The notes under the pieces: generated by a model
What the model was told of the DNA's origin: nothing
The model's database searches: none
Seen by the model: only the letters and a program-made list of their open reading frames with translations
Source: an uncultured Alphaproteobacteria bacterium
Lineage (GTDB): Bacteria > Pseudomonadota > Alphaproteobacteria > Methylaequorales > Methylaequoraceae
Assembly: GCA_902526175.1 (NCBI GenBank)
Contig: CABZJY010000009.1
Span: forward strand, 1 to 49,825
Direction of reading: 5' to 3'
DNA length: 49,825 nt
Shown here: piece by piece, positions 8,935 through 18,233 of the stretch
Numbering within the stretch: the first letter of the stretch is position 1
How the letters are laid out: the number at the start of each line of letters is the position of its first letter
Made by a program: the position numbers and the translations under genes

Positions 8935-11489
8935 ACTACAAAATTTGCAATTTTATTTTTTATATAAACTAACTTCTTAACTACCTTTAAGGTAATTCTA
9001 AAGTCGGGTTTTTGTTTATCTAATTCCTTCAAAAACTCATCTTGATTTAAATTAGTATCAACTGAGATCACAAATTTCTTTTTCCCATTTACTTGAATTA
9101 CAAGATTACATTTTACTGGTGCTTTGCCCATAAAATTGATATTTTTTGACGGCTCTGGCCACGGCATTTCTGATATAGTTTCCCCTTTTAAACCACCTAA
9201 AAACGCAAGCTCCTCTGAAAGGTGGGGAACAAAAGGGTAAATAAGTCTGATAAAAATTGACCATCCATAATTATTTAATAACTTATTTTTATTCTCAACT
9301 TTAAATAAGATATTTGCTAATTCTCGTAATTTTGCTACAGCAGTGTTAAATCTATAATTTTTAATATCCACAGTTGTGTTAGTTACAATATCTATGATGT
9401 CTTGATAAGGTTTCTGATTCGAAGCATCAAATTCTTCTTCTTTAAATTTTTCTTCTGGGATACTATCGTAAATTACAAATTTATGCTTTATGGATTTTAA
9501 ATGGTTATATATCTTGTTCAGAAACTTCCATGTGGCTTTAATCCCTTCATCTGACCATTCTAGATCTCTCTCGGGTGGAGAGTCTGCCATCATAAAAAAC
9601 CTTGCTGTGTCAGCCCCATACAATTCAATAATACTTTCTGGGTCAATAGTATTTTTTTTTGATTTACTCATTTTTTCAGATCTACCCTTCTTTAATTCTT
9701 TGCCATCAGCAGTGAAGTAACTATTATTTTTTTTTATCACTTTATCTGGTTCAATCCATATGTTGTTTGAATCTTTGTAAGTTTCATGATTGACCATACC
9801 TTGAGTAAGTAAATTTTTAAATGGTTCTTTACCGACATTATAGCCACAATGTTTTAATGCTCTCATGAAAAATCTAGAATACAGTAGGTGTAGGATTGCA
9901 TGTTCGATTCCACCAATATAATGATCCACAGGCAACCAATATTTTACTTCACTAATATCAAACGCCTGTTTATCATTTTTCGGATCACAAAATCTAAGAA
10001 AATACCAAGATGAATCCACAAAAGTGTCTAAAGTGTCAGTTTCTCTTATTGCTGACAAGCCCGTTATAGTACACTTGGTTTCTTTCCATTCTTTTTGATT
10101 CAATGGGTTACCAGATGCTTTAAAGTCTGGTGCATCTGGAAGCAGAACAGGAAGCTCTGATTCTGGAACAGTAATTACTTCTCCATCTTCTCTATAAATA
10201 ATGGGTATGGGGCATCCCCAGTAACGCTGTCTTGAAACTCCCCAATCTTTAAGCCTGTAAAGTGTTTTTTTAATACCTGATTTATTATTTTCAAACTCTC
10301 TTATTATTTTTTTTCTGGCATCAGAAACACTTAAACCGTTTAGGGATCCAGAATTTATAAGTTGTGGTTGTCCACTATTTAAAGAAGATTCATTGGATTG
10401 ATCTTGTAAAACACTTTTATATTTGATTTTAAATTTCAAAGCAAATTCTTTATCTCTTTCATCATGTGCTGGACATCCAAAAATGGCGCCTGTTCCATAT
10501 TCTGACAAAACGTAATTGACAAAATAAATTGGAACTTTTTCTTTCAAAAATGGATGTAAAGCAAATAAATTCGTAAAAAATCCTGTTTTTTTTGCTTTAT
10601 CTAGAAGTTCCTTTTTTTGGGAAATTTTTTCTGCATCGTTCCTAAATTTTTGAAAAACTGCATCATCTGAAAACACTTCAGATAGGGGATGATCAAATGA
10701 TAATCCTAAAAAGGCAGCACCATAAATTGTTTCTGGTCTTGTGGTAAAAACTTTTATGTTTTCAAAGCCTTTGTCTTCTAATTTAAATTCAATCTCACAT
10801 CCATCCGATTTCCCAATCCAGTTTCTTTGCATTGTTTTGACTTTTTCTGGCCAACCCTCTAGCTTATCAAGGTCATCAAGTAATTCCTTTGAGAATTTGG
10901 AAATTTTTAAAAACCACTGAGACAAAACTTTGCTTTCAATTTCTGCACCTGAGCGCCAACCCTTTCCATCAACAACTTGTTCGTTTGCTAATACTGTTTT
11001 ATCTACTGGGTCCCAATTGACTAAACTATCTTTTTTGTATACCAATCCATTTTTATAAAATTCTATAAAGAGTTTTTGTTGATGTTTATAATATTCTTTA
11101 GAACAAGTAGAAACTTCTCTGTCCCAATCAATTGCTAGCCCCATGCGTTTAAGCTGTTTTTTCATAGTTGAAATATTTTTTTGAGTCCAGTCATTAGGGT
11201 TGAGATTATTTATAATTGCAGCATTCTCTGCCGGCATTCCAAAGCTATCCCATCCCATGGGATGAAGAACATTAAAGCCATTAGAACGGTAAAATCGAGC
11301 TATCACGTCCCCTATTGTGTAGTTTCTAACATGACCCATATGAATATTTCCAGAAGGATATGGAAACATTTCTAAAATATATTTTTTTTTTGGACCTATT
11401 TTCTTACTTTTAAAAACATTACTTCTGTTCCATTCCTCTTGCCACTTTTTTTCTAAAGTTTTGTGTGGATATTTTTCAATGTTACTCAT
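8931..11489 (-). CDS. leuS: Leucyl-tRNA synthetase
   Basis: An 852-residue class I aminoacyl-tRNA synthetase that charges tRNA-Leu in the cytoplasm. Visible signatures are P-Y-P-S-G-x-I-H-M-G-H with the HIGH motif as HMGH at residues 50-53, a CP1 editing domain with T-T-R-P-E-T-I-Y-G, the [15 protein letters not shown] block, and K-M-S-K-S near residue 606. Length fits the bacterial family. The start overlaps the thiE-like gene by 4 bp (11486-11489) and the end overlaps lptE by 4 bp, so the four genes 12064 to 7409 look like one operon. Confidence 0.97.
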   Translation of the reverse strand: MSNIEKYPHKTLEKKWQEEWNRSNVFKSKKIGPKKKYILEMFPYPSGNIHMGHVRNYTIGDVIARFYRSNGFNVLHPMGWDSFGMPAENAAIINNLNPNDWTQKNISTMKKQLKRMGLAIDWDREVSTCSKEYYKHQQKLFIEFYKNGLVYKKDSLVNWDPVDKTVLANEQVVDGKGWRSGAEIESKVLSQWFLKISKFSKELLDDLDKLEGWPEKVKTMQRNWIGKSDGCEIEFKLEDKGFENIKVFTTRPETIYGAAFLGLSFDHPLSEVFSDDAVFQKFRNDAEKISQKKELLDKAKKTGFFTNLFALHPFLKEKVPIYFVNYVLSEYGTGAIFGCPAHDERDKEFALKFKIKYKSVLQDQSNESSLNSGQPQLINSGSLNGLSVSDARKKIIREFENNKSGIKKTLYRLKDWGVSRQRYWGCPIPIIYREDGEVITVPESELPVLLPDAPDFKASGNPLNQKEWKETKCTITGLSAIRETDTLDTFVDSSWYFLRFCDPKNDKQAFDISEVKYWLPVDHYIGGIEHAILHLLYSRFFMRALKHCGYNVGKEPFKNLLTQGMVNHETYKDSNNIWIEPDKVIKKNNSYFTADGKELKKGRSEKMSKSKKNTIDPESIIELYGADTARFFMMADSPPERDLEWSDEGIKATWKFLNKIYNHLKSIKHKFVIYDSIPEEKFKEEEFDASNQKPYQDIIDIVTNTTVDIKNYRFNTAVAKLRELANILFKVENKNKLLNNYGWSIFIRLIYPFVPHLSEELAFLGGLKGETISEMPWPEPSKNINFMGKAPVKCNLVIQVNGKKKFVISVDTNLNQDEFLKELDKQKPDFRITLKVVKKLVYIKNKIANFVV

Positions 11490-12064
11490 AAATACTCTGA
11501 ATTATTCTTAAAATAAGTTATACCACCAAATCCAGCTATGTTATTGTTTTTTATTCGTCTGTAATTTTTTTTTGTTACACCTCCTAAAGCAAGATTTATC
11601 AAGCTGCTTTTTGTACACAAGTTAATAAAATTAACTGGACCTAACGGTCTATAATTTGGGTGGCTTTGCGTTTTATAAAGAGGCGAAATAAAAATTACAT
11701 CAAAATTTTTTTTTTCTGAAAATTTTATTTCTTTTAAATTATGCACTGATGTAAATATTTTGATATGACTAGGTCGTTTTAAAGAGAGTAGTTTTAGATT
11801 TGAAGAATTTTTAAAATAATCTAAATTACAAAAAACTCCAATGGCCTTATGCCTAATTGCAAGATCGACTGAGTTTTGTATCAAAAAAAAAATTCTATTA
11901 TGTTTACATAAATCTATGTAATCTTTTATTTTTGCACTAAACTTATTTTTAAGCTTTGAGTTACTGTAAAAAATGATACCAATGCTTTTATTTGCTCGCG
12001 AAAAATTAATTTTTGAACTTTTGTCAAATGGATCAAAAAAAAACCAGGTATTAGGAAAACGCAT
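11486..12064 (-). CDS. Thiamine-phosphate-synthase-like protein (ThiE/TenI family), divergent
   Basis: A 192-residue TIM-barrel type protein. The C-terminal half has I-S-P-L-Y-K-T-x-S-H-P followed by P-L-G-P, then A-L-G-G-V-T and G-F-G-G-I, matching the phosphate-binding part of the ThiE/TenI family (S-P-V-F-x-T-x-S-H-P, A-L-G-G). The N-terminal half is poorly conserved, and the pyrimidine- and Mg-binding residues of true ThiE cannot be recognised. It resembles the short ThiE-like paralogue common in alphaproteobacteria rather than a proven thiamine-phosphate synthase. It is first in the leuS operon and starts 15 bp from the divergent yggS gene. Substrate unknown. Confidence 0.6.
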   Translation of the reverse strand: MRFPNTWFFFDPFDKSSKINFSRANKSIGIIFYSNSKLKNKFSAKIKDYIDLCKHNRIFFLIQNSVDLAIRHKAIGVFCNLDYFKNSSNLKLLSLKRPSHIKIFTSVHNLKEIKFSEKKNFDVIFISPLYKTQSHPNYRPLGPVNFINLCTKSSLINLALGGVTKKNYRRIKNNNIAGFGGITYFKNNSEYL

Positions 12065-12079
12065 ATTATATTATATAGA
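12065..12079. promoter_or_regulatory. 15-bp bidirectional promoter between thiE-like gene and yggS
   Basis: Only 15 A+T bases separate two divergent ATG codons. On the minus strand a perfect TATAAT (12075-12070) lies 5 nt before the thiE-like ATG. On the plus strand TATATT (12067-12072) lies 7 nt before the yggS ATG. If these are the real -10 boxes, both mRNAs start at or next to their start codons (leaderless), and each -35 region lies inside the opposite gene. No Shine-Dalgarno sequence is visible for either gene. Confidence 0.5.
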
Positions 12080-12757
12080 ATGGAAAAGTTACTTGATAAT
12101 TATAATTCAGTTTTAGGAAATATTAGAAAAATAAAAAATAATTCTCCATCTTTTCCTGAAGATTTTAAATTAATTGCTGTTTCCAAAACATTTGGGGAAA
12201 ATATTATCTCAAAATTGCTTGAAGAAGGTCACCGTGTTTTTGGTGAGAACAAAATACAAGAAGCTGAAAATAAATGGAGTAATCTTAAAAAGAAATTCAA
12301 AAATATTGATTTACACTTTATTGGCCCACTTCAGTCTAATAAAGCAAAAAAAGCTCTTGAAATATTTAATTGTATTCATTCAATTGATAGGGAAAAATTA
12401 GTAAAGAAAATAAATGACATATTTGGATGTAATGAAGAATTAAAATCAAAAAACCACAAGTTTTTTGTACAAGTTAATACTGGTGACGAAGAGCAAAAGT
12501 CTGGAATAAGATTCAAAGATACAATTGAATTTGTTAAATGGTCAAAATATGAACAAAATCTTAACGTTGTCGGTTTAATGTGTATCCCCCCAATTACACA
12601 AGATTCCACTTTTCATTTTATTAAGTTAAAAAAATTATCAGATGAACTCGAGCTTCCTTACACTAGCATGGGTATGACAAATGACTATGAACAGGCAATT
12701 AAGTGTGGGGCAACTCATGTTAGAGTTGGGTCGGCAATTTTCGGGAAAAGACGGTAA
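12080..12757 (+). CDS. YggS/PLPBP-family PLP-homeostasis protein
   Basis: A 225-residue protein of the YggS/PROSC (PLPBP) family, a single-domain fold III PLP-binding protein. The motif L-I-A-V-S-K-T holds the PLP-binding lysine at residue 36, followed by F-G-E-N-K-I-Q-E-A and H-F-I-G-P-L-Q-S-N-K. The C-terminal part has S-M-G-M-T-N-D-Y-E-Q-A-I and T-H-V-R-V-G-S-A-I-F-G, the phosphate-binding end of the barrel. Family members buffer pyridoxal phosphate and affect amino-acid balance; no enzymatic reaction is established. It diverges from the thiE-like gene and ends 9 bp from the rho stop codon. Confidence 0.93.
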   Translation: MEKLLDNYNSVLGNIRKIKNNSPSFPEDFKLIAVSKTFGENIISKLLEEGHRVFGENKIQEAENKWSNLKKKFKNIDLHFIGPLQSNKAKKALEIFNCIHSIDREKLVKKINDIFGCNEELKSKNHKFFVQVNTGDEEQKSGIRFKDTIEFVKWSKYEQNLNVVGLMCIPPITQDSTFHFIKLKKLSDELELPYTSMGMTNDYEQAIKCGATHVRVGSAIFGKRR

Positions 12758-12766
12758 AAATAAGAG

Positions 12767-14023
12767 CTAAGAATTCATTGACTCAAAAAAATCGCTATTT
12801 GTTTTTGAGCTCTTTATTTTTTCTATTAAAAACTCCATTGAATCAGTAACTCCCATAGGCATTAGTATTTTTCTTAATATCCACATTTTAGAGAGGTCTT
12901 CCTTGGAACATAAAAGCTCCTCTTTACGAGTTCCTGATTTTGTTACATCGATAGATGGAAAAACTCTTTTGTCAGAGAGCTTCCTATCAAGAATAATCTC
13001 AGAGTTTCCTGTTCCTTTAAATTCTTCAAAAATAACTTCATCCATTCTAGATCCTGTATCAACTAATGCTGTTCCAATAATTGTAAGTGATCCTCCTTCT
13101 TCTATGTTTCTTGCAGCTCCAAAAAAACGCTTTGGTCTTTGAAGAGCATTGGCGTCGACTCCACCTGTCAAAACTTTTCCAGAACTCGGAACTTGAGTAT
13201 TATAGGCTCTAGCGAGTCTTGTAATTGAATCAAGAAGGATGATTACATCTCGTTTGTGTTCTACTAATCTTTTTGCCTTAGATATCACCATCTCTGCAAC
13301 AGCGACATGTCTAACCGCAGGCTCATCAAAAGTTGAGGATACTACCTCTCCGTTAACAGACCTGATCATATCCGTAACCTCTTCAGGCCTTTCGTCTATA
13401 AGTAGGACAATTAAATAGGCCTCAGGATGATTGGTGGTTATGGAATGGGCGATATTTTGAAGCATTACAGTTTTCCCGGTTCGAGGTGGGGCTACAATTA
13501 AAGCTCTTTGACCCTTTCCTAGTGGAGAAATTAAATCTAAGATCCTGTTGGTATTGTCTTTTTTTGTAGGGTCCTCAATTTCCATATTAATTTTTTCGTC
13601 AGGATAAAGTGGAGTTAAGTTGTCAAAATTTATTCTTTGTTTGGTTTTCTCAACAACATCAAAATTTATTTTTTCAATTTTTGTTATTGCAAAATACCTT
13701 TCTGATTCTCTTGGGGCTCTCATTTCTCCTTCTACTGTGTCACCTGTTCTCAAGCTATTAGACTTTATTTGCGATGGAGAAACGTATATATCATCTGGTC
13801 CAGGGAGATAATTTGCCTCTGGTGACCTTAGGAATCCAAAACCATCCTGTAGTATTTCTAAAACACCTTGACCGTGTATAGCAGTGTTATTTTCTGCTTT
13901 CTGTTTAAGTATAGCAAAAATCATGTCCTGTTTTCTTAAAGTGCCGGCATTCTCGATTTTGAGTTCTTCGGCAATTTTCAAAAGCTCAGAGGGATTTTTC
14001 TTTTTTAAATCTTTTAAATGCAT
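12767..14023 (-). CDS. rho: Transcription termination factor Rho
   Basis: 418 residues, the standard length without lineage-specific insertions. It has an N-terminal Rho domain, a cold-shock-like RNA-binding domain with G-F-G-F-L-R at 61-66, and a RecA-type ATPase with the P-loop A-P-P-R-T-G-K-T at about 178-185. It then has [11 protein letters not shown] and [11 protein letters not shown], the Walker B and arginine-finger regions. Rho is a hexameric RNA helicase that ends transcription. It lies downstream of hemJ with a 53-bp gap, in the hemE-hemH-hemJ-rho order typical of alphaproteobacteria. Confidence 0.98.
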   Translation of the reverse strand: MHLKDLKKKNPSELLKIAEELKIENAGTLRKQDMIFAILKQKAENNTAIHGQGVLEILQDGFGFLRSPEANYLPGPDDIYVSPSQIKSNSLRTGDTVEGEMRAPRESERYFAITKIEKINFDVVEKTKQRINFDNLTPLYPDEKINMEIEDPTKKDNTNRILDLISPLGKGQRALIVAPPRTGKTVMLQNIAHSITTNHPEAYLIVLLIDERPEEVTDMIRSVNGEVVSSTFDEPAVRHVAVAEMVISKAKRLVEHKRDVIILLDSITRLARAYNTQVPSSGKVLTGGVDANALQRPKRFFGAARNIEEGGSLTIIGTALVDTGSRMDEVIFEEFKGTGNSEIILDRKLSDKRVFPSIDVTKSGTRKEELLCSKEDLSKMWILRKILMPMGVTDSMEFLIEKIKSSKTNSDFFESMNS

Positions 14024-14076
14024 ATGAAATGGGAATAACGAAGAAGTATTTTTTATAAAATATTATGTGTGACTTG

Positions 14077-14517
14077 TCAATTAAATGGTTTAAAAATAAC
14101 AAGATATATTATAACTAAGAATATTATTGTTGGTATTTCATTAATCCATCTAAAAAAGTTTTCTTTTGAAATGTTCTTTTTTAACTCAAACATTTTTCTT
14201 ACTCGTGCACAATACATGTGAAAAATTGATATTAATACTACAAATATAAATTTTATTTTAAACCATACCTCAGTGTAGATTTCTTGGTGTACGACTAGTA
14301 AAAACCCAAAAATCCATGTAAAAATCATTGATGGGTTCATAATAAATCTTAAAAGCTTTTTTTCCATGATTATGAACGTTTCATATTCTCTCGATTCTAA
14401 CTTTGCTTTTGAATGATAAACGAAAAGTCTTGGTAAATAAAACAGACCAGCCATCCACGTTGTCATGAAAACTAGGTGAAAATATTTGTAAAAAGAATAT
14501 AAGTCTATATTTTCCAT
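14077..14517 (-). CDS. hemJ: Protoporphyrinogen IX oxidase HemJ
   Basis: A 146-residue membrane protein with about four hydrophobic segments. The start Y-K-Y-F-H-L-V-F-M-T-T-W-M-A-G followed by L-F-Y-L-P-R-L-F-V-Y-H is the HemJ (UPF0093) signature, with the conserved membrane histidines. A second block around W-x-K-I-K-F and a C-terminal R-x-x-N-E-I-P also fit. HemJ oxidises protoporphyrinogen IX to protoporphyrin IX, the substrate of HemH encoded just upstream. Its ATG shares one base with the hemH stop (TAATG at 14517), which suggests translational coupling. Confidence 0.9.
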   Translation of the reverse strand: MENIDLYSFYKYFHLVFMTTWMAGLFYLPRLFVYHSKAKLESREYETFIIMEKKLLRFIMNPSMIFTWIFGFLLVVHQEIYTEVWFKIKFIFVVLISIFHMYCARVRKMFELKKNISKENFFRWINEIPTIIFLVIIYLVIFKPFN

Positions 14518-15524
14518 TAGTTTATTATGTACTTGTTTATTAGATGTCCGAATAATTTGATATGATCTTTATTGTCATTTAAACACGGTATCATGTCAAA
14601 CTCTTTACCTCCATTTTCAATGAAACTTTCTTTCCCTTCTAGAGCTATTTCCTCAAGTGTTTCAACACAATCTGAAGCAAATCCTGGACAAATAATTAAA
14701 ACATTCTTTTTACCCATTCCTGGGAGACTTTCTAGTGTTTTATCTGTGTATGGTTGTAACCATTCATCTGGTCCAAATCGTGATTGGAAAGTTGTTTCTA
14801 TGGGAATTTTTATTTTTAATTTTTCTGTAAGCAACCTTGTGGTTTTGTGACAATAACAATGATATGGATCCCCCTTTTCGAAATATTTTTTTGGAATACC
14901 ATGATAGGACGCTACTATAACATCTGGTTTCCATGAAATTTTTCTTAATTTTTGCTTCACACTGTTCTTTAAAGCCTCTATGTATAGCGGCTCTGATTCA
15001 TAGTGTGGAATTATTTGTAGCGCTGGTTGCCATCTCATTTCCATCAATGTCCTATAAACTTCATCACATACTGTTGCTGTAGTAGCCGCTGCATATTGAG
15101 GATACAAAGGTAAAATTATCATCTCTTGGCATCCTTGTTGGTGCATTTGTTTCAATTTGCTTTTTATGCTTGGGTTTCCGTATCTCATGCCATAATCAAC
15201 AAAAATATTTTTATTATCTAACAGCTTTTCCACTCTGTTCGTTTGCTGTTGAGTGTAGAATCTTAACGGAGACATATCTTCTTTTTTCATCCAAATTTTT
15301 TTATATGCTTTTGCTGTTTTAGAAGGTCTAAAAGTTAGAATGAATAAGTTTAGTATGATTTGCCACAAGATTGGATTAACCTCTATTACTCTCTTATCAG
15401 ATAGAAATTCCTTTAAGTATCTCCTTATGTCAAACCAATTTGTTGAGTCTGGTGTTCCAAGGTTTACTAGGAGAACACCTGTTTTCTTTTTTGGAAGACT
15501 AGGATGTTGATTTGTTAAATTCAT
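14517..15524 (-). CDS. hemH: Ferrochelatase
   Basis: A 335-residue ferrochelatase that inserts Fe(II) into protoporphyrin IX, the last step of haem synthesis. It starts G-V-L-L-V-N-L-G-T-P, carries A-S-Y-H-G-I-P with the metal-site histidine, then Q-S-R-F-G-P-D-E-W-L-Q-P-Y-T and C-P-G-F-A-S-D-C-V-E-T-L-E-E with the second conserved acidic cluster. It overlaps hemE upstream by 26 bp (15499-15524) and hemJ downstream by 1 bp, so the three haem genes are packed as one unit. Confidence 0.97.
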   Translation of the reverse strand: MNLTNQHPSLPKKKTGVLLVNLGTPDSTNWFDIRRYLKEFLSDKRVIEVNPILWQIILNLFILTFRPSKTAKAYKKIWMKKEDMSPLRFYTQQQTNRVEKLLDNKNIFVDYGMRYGNPSIKSKLKQMHQQGCQEMIILPLYPQYAAATTATVCDEVYRTLMEMRWQPALQIIPHYESEPLYIEALKNSVKQKLRKISWKPDVIVASYHGIPKKYFEKGDPYHCYCHKTTRLLTEKLKIKIPIETTFQSRFGPDEWLQPYTDKTLESLPGMGKKNVLIICPGFASDCVETLEEIALEGKESFIENGGKEFDMIPCLNDNKDHIKLFGHLINKYIIN

Positions 15525-16530
15525 AATTTCTTATAATGTCAATTGTTTTATTTATATTATGCACTGGTGTTTTAGGTAAAACTCCATGTGATAAATTAAA
15601 AATATGTTTGTTTTTGCTAAAATCAAACAATATCTCCTTTATTTTTTTTTCCATTTTTGAACCTCCAGTAAGCAAGATTTCTGGGCTTAAATTTCCTTGA
15701 AGAATAATATCTCTTTTTTTTGCTTCTTTCTTTAGTTCTTTTGGATATTTTTCATCAACTGATAGTATGTCACACTGTACCTGTTCAATAAATTTCAATA
15801 CCTTTCTTCCAGATTGTCTAGGAAAAAATGTTGTTTTTATATTTGGGTAACTTTTTTTTATTTCATCATTTATGTATTTGTTTGGTAGAATTACAAATTT
15901 CTCATACTCTTTTTCCGACAATATTCCTGCCCAAGAATCAAAAACTTTAATTATCTCTGCTCCTGCTTTTATTTGTTTCCTAAGATATAAAACAGAAATT
16001 TCCTGAAGAATATGTATTAATCTTTCTGCCTTTCTTTCGTGTCTCCTAATAAAATCAAGAATTTTCTTGTGTGACACTGATGTACCTCTTTCAATCATGT
16101 AATTCATTACAGTAAAGGGTGCACCGCAAAACCCAATTAAAGTTTTACTTTTTTTCTTTTGCTTTAAAATACCAAGGGTTTCAAAAACTGGATTTATTTT
16201 TTTAAGACATTTGTCAAAATTTAATTTTTCTAATTTTTCTAAATCCATCAAGTCTCCTAAAATGGGGCCTTCCCCCTCAATAAACTGAAGATCTTGACCT
16301 AATGCATAGGGGATGACAAGTATGTCAGAAAATAAAATTATAAAGTCCAAGTCAAACCTCTTTATGGGTTGTAAAGAAACTTCTGCCGCTGTTTCAGGAT
16401 CAAAGCATAATTCTAGAAAAGAACCCTTTTTTTCTCGTAATCTTCTATATTCTGGTAAGTATCTACCAGCCTGTCTCATAAACCAAATTGGAATATTGTT
16501 TTTATCGTTTATTCGCAATATTTTCCCCAT
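15499..16530 (-). CDS. hemE: Uroporphyrinogen decarboxylase
   Basis: 343 residues. It decarboxylates uroporphyrinogen III to coproporphyrinogen III in the cytoplasm. The N-terminus has P-I-W-F-M-R-Q-A-G-R-Y-L-P-E-Y-R, the active-site Arg motif; later G-F-C-G-A-P-F-T-V-M-N-Y-M and F-S-D-I-L-V-I-P occur as in the family. It is the first gene of the leftward hemE-hemH-hemJ(-rho) cluster. A TATAAT box lies 10 nt before its ATG. It borders the candidate replication origin, the conserved hemE position in alphaproteobacteria. Confidence 0.97.
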   Translation of the reverse strand: MGKILRINDKNNIPIWFMRQAGRYLPEYRRLREKKGSFLELCFDPETAAEVSLQPIKRFDLDFIILFSDILVIPYALGQDLQFIEGEGPILGDLMDLEKLEKLNFDKCLKKINPVFETLGILKQKKKSKTLIGFCGAPFTVMNYMIERGTSVSHKKILDFIRRHERKAERLIHILQEISVLYLRKQIKAGAEIIKVFDSWAGILSEKEYEKFVILPNKYINDEIKKSYPNIKTTFFPRQSGRKVLKFIEQVQCDILSVDEKYPKELKKEAKKRDIILQGNLSPEILLTGGSKMEKKIKEILFDFSKNKHIFNLSHGVLPKTPVHNINKTIDIIRNYEFNKSTS

Positions 16531-16540
16531 TTCTTCTACT

Positions 16541-16546
16541 ATTATA
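16541..16546 (-). promoter_or_regulatory. -10 box (TATAAT) of hemE
   Basis: A perfect TATAAT on the minus strand, 10 nt upstream of the hemE ATG, which would leave a leader of only a few bases. I see no convincing -35 hexamer at 16-18 bp. The site lies inside the A+T-rich divergent spacer that is also the oriC candidate. Confidence 0.4.
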
Positions 16547-16634
16547 TATATATTATTGTTGTTGTTGTTGTCTGCAGTATATTTGGAATAAGATTATACT
16601 AACAAATGATTAACAGGTAAAATAAAGTAAAACC

Positions 16635-16643
16635 TGTGGAAAA
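16635..16643 (-). promoter_or_regulatory. DnaA-box-like site
   Basis: Reads TTTTCCACA on the minus strand, one mismatch from TTATCCACA. It is one of two such sites in the same orientation within the hemE / maf-aroE spacer. Confidence 0.45.
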
Positions 16644-16752
16644 ACAATGAACAAAGAAATTTGTGGCAGAGAATTAAATAAGAAAAACGGTGATAAAATT
16701 TTTAACAGATAAATAAACATAATGCCTCAAAAAAATATCATAGATAACAACA

Positions 16753-16761
16753 AGTGGATAA
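16753..16761 (-). promoter_or_regulatory. DnaA-box-like site
   Basis: Reads TTATCCACT on the minus strand, one mismatch from TTATCCACA, 14 bp before the maf-aroE ATG. Same orientation as the site at 16635-16643. Confidence 0.45.
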
Positions 16762-16775
16762 AAAAATAATAAAAT

Positions 16776-18233
16776 ATGAATAAATCGGATGAAAATAAAA
16801 AAAAGACTGAAAAAAAAGAAAAGCTAACAAAAAACTCAATCGTTATCCTTGCAAGCAAAAGTAACGCGAGAAAACAAATTTTGAACAACTACAAAGTAAA
16901 GTTTAAAGCAGTTCCACATACAGTTGACGAAGAAGCGGAAAAAAAAAGATACATATGTCTTTCTCCAAAAAAGCTTGCATTAAAACTAGCGCAGGAAAAA
17001 GCAGAGTCTGTAGCAAAAAAATACCCCAAAAACACTACCGTCGGTTCAGATCAAGTACTGGTCTTTCAAGAAAAAATATTTAATAAAGCAAAAAGCATTG
17101 AAGAAGGCATTAAAAATTTAGAAATGTTTTCTGGTAAAAAGCACGACCTTGTAAGCGCAATATATATAGTAAAAAACAACAAATATATTTGGAGCAAAAC
17201 AACCAAGGCAACAGTAAGATTAAGAAAATTAAACAAAAAAGAAATTCTTGATTATACAAAGAAAAACCAAAAAACTTTACTAGAAACAGTTGGCGGATAT
17301 AAGATTGAAGATGATAAACTAAAATGTATTAAGGTCATTGCTGGAACGAAAGAAGATGTGATGGGTTTTCCGATAAAAGAATTCATAAATAGAACTAAGG
17401 AAAAAAAGAAAATTTATGTTATAGGCAATCCAATAAAACACTCTCTATCACCAGATATTCATAATTATTGGATTAAAGAAAATAGTTTAATCGCAAAGTA
17501 TGAAAAACGTTTAGTTCAAAAAAACCAAATTAGGAAGCTTAAAAAAATCATAATGGAAGACAATGTGCTTGGTGCTAATATTACTGTCCCTTATAAAGAA
17601 AAAATAATAGACATAGTAGATAAAATAGACAGAGAAACAAAAGAATGCAGAGCATCAAATACAATTTATAAATTAGGTGATAAAATTTGTGCAACGAACA
17701 CTGATGGTAAAGGATTTGTAACGTCATTAAAAAAAGATTTTGGCCTAACAATAGAAAAAAGTAAAATATTCTTAATTGGAGCAGGAGGGGCAGCAAAAGG
17801 AATTGTGATAAGTTTATGTAGGGCAAAAGCTGGAGAAATTACTATTTTAAACAGAAATGAACAAAGAGCAAAAAAGTTGAGATTAATGTGCAACAATTTC
17901 AAAACTAAGATAAATTTGCAAAAATGGGAAGACAAGAAAATACCAAAAACAGCCGATCTTGTTATCAACGCTACTTCTATTGGAATGAAAGCTAATGATA
18001 AGCTAGAACTAGATTTCTCTGAAGTAAAAAAACAAATATTTATTTATGATATTGTATATAAGAAAGGAAAAACTTTTTTATTAGAAAAGAGCTCTAAATT
18101 GGGATACAAAACTTCCGATGGTTTGCCAATGTTGATTCGACAAGCAGCAGAATCCTTCCATTATTGGTTCAACATTTATCCAACTGAGAAACAAATAGAA
18201 TCGGTTAAAAAACTTGTAAAAAATAAGACATGA
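16776..18233 (+). CDS. Maf-like nucleotide pyrophosphatase fused to shikimate dehydrogenase (Maf-AroE)
   Basis: One uninterrupted frame of 485 residues. Residues 20-205 are a Maf domain: A-S-K-S-N-A-R-K-Q-I-L at 26-36, V-G-S-D-Q with the catalytic Asp at 92, and G-K-K-H-D-L-V-S-A at 120-128. Residues 211-485 are AroE: V-I-G-N-P-I-K-H-S-L-S-P at 215-226, N-I-T-V-P-Y-K with catalytic Lys274, N-T-D with Asp310, the NADP loop I-G-A-G-G-A-A, and D-G-L-P-M-L-I-R-Q-A-A-E near the end. Maf proteins hydrolyse non-canonical nucleotides; AroE reduces 3-dehydroshikimate for aromatic amino-acid synthesis. In relatives these are usually two adjacent genes; here there is no stop and no Met at the junction (nearest is Met196). 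A Lys/Glu-rich N-terminal 20 residues precede Maf. It overlaps coaE by 4 bp. Confidence 0.92.
   Translation: MNKSDENKKKTEKKEKLTKNSIVILASKSNARKQILNNYKVKFKAVPHTVDEEAEKKRYICLSPKKLALKLAQEKAESVAKKYPKNTTVGSDQVLVFQEKIFNKAKSIEEGIKNLEMFSGKKHDLVSAIYIVKNNKYIWSKTTKATVRLRKLNKKEILDYTKKNQKTLLETVGGYKIEDDKLKCIKVIAGTKEDVMGFPIKEFINRTKEKKKIYVIGNPIKHSLSPDIHNYWIKENSLIAKYEKRLVQKNQIRKLKKIIMEDNVLGANITVPYKEKIIDIVDKIDRETKECRASNTIYKLGDKICATNTDGKGFVTSLKKDFGLTIEKSKIFLIGAGGAAKGIVISLCRAKAGEITILNRNEQRAKKLRLMCNNFKTKINLQKWEDKKIPKTADLVINATSIGMKANDKLELDFSEVKKQIFIYDIVYKKGKTFLLEKSSKLGYKTSDGLPMLIRQAAESFHYWFNIYPTEKQIESVKKLVKNKT

Larger units (their letters stand above)
16531..16775. other. Candidate chromosomal replication origin (oriC), hemE / maf-aroE spacer
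   Basis: This 245-bp spacer between divergent hemE and maf-aroE is the longest gene-free stretch in the window. In Caulobacter crescentus and Rickettsia prowazekii the origin is known to lie beside hemE. The spacer is very A+T-rich, with an AT-alternating tract (16541-16554), a GTT triplet run (about 16558-16570), and two sequences one mismatch from the DnaA box TTATCCACA (16635-16643 and 16753-16761, both minus orientation). Genes run leftward to its left and rightward to its right. I did not find CtrA-type TTAA-N7-TTAA or clear IHF sites. Location and DnaA-like sites support the call; function is inferred. Confidence 0.6.
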
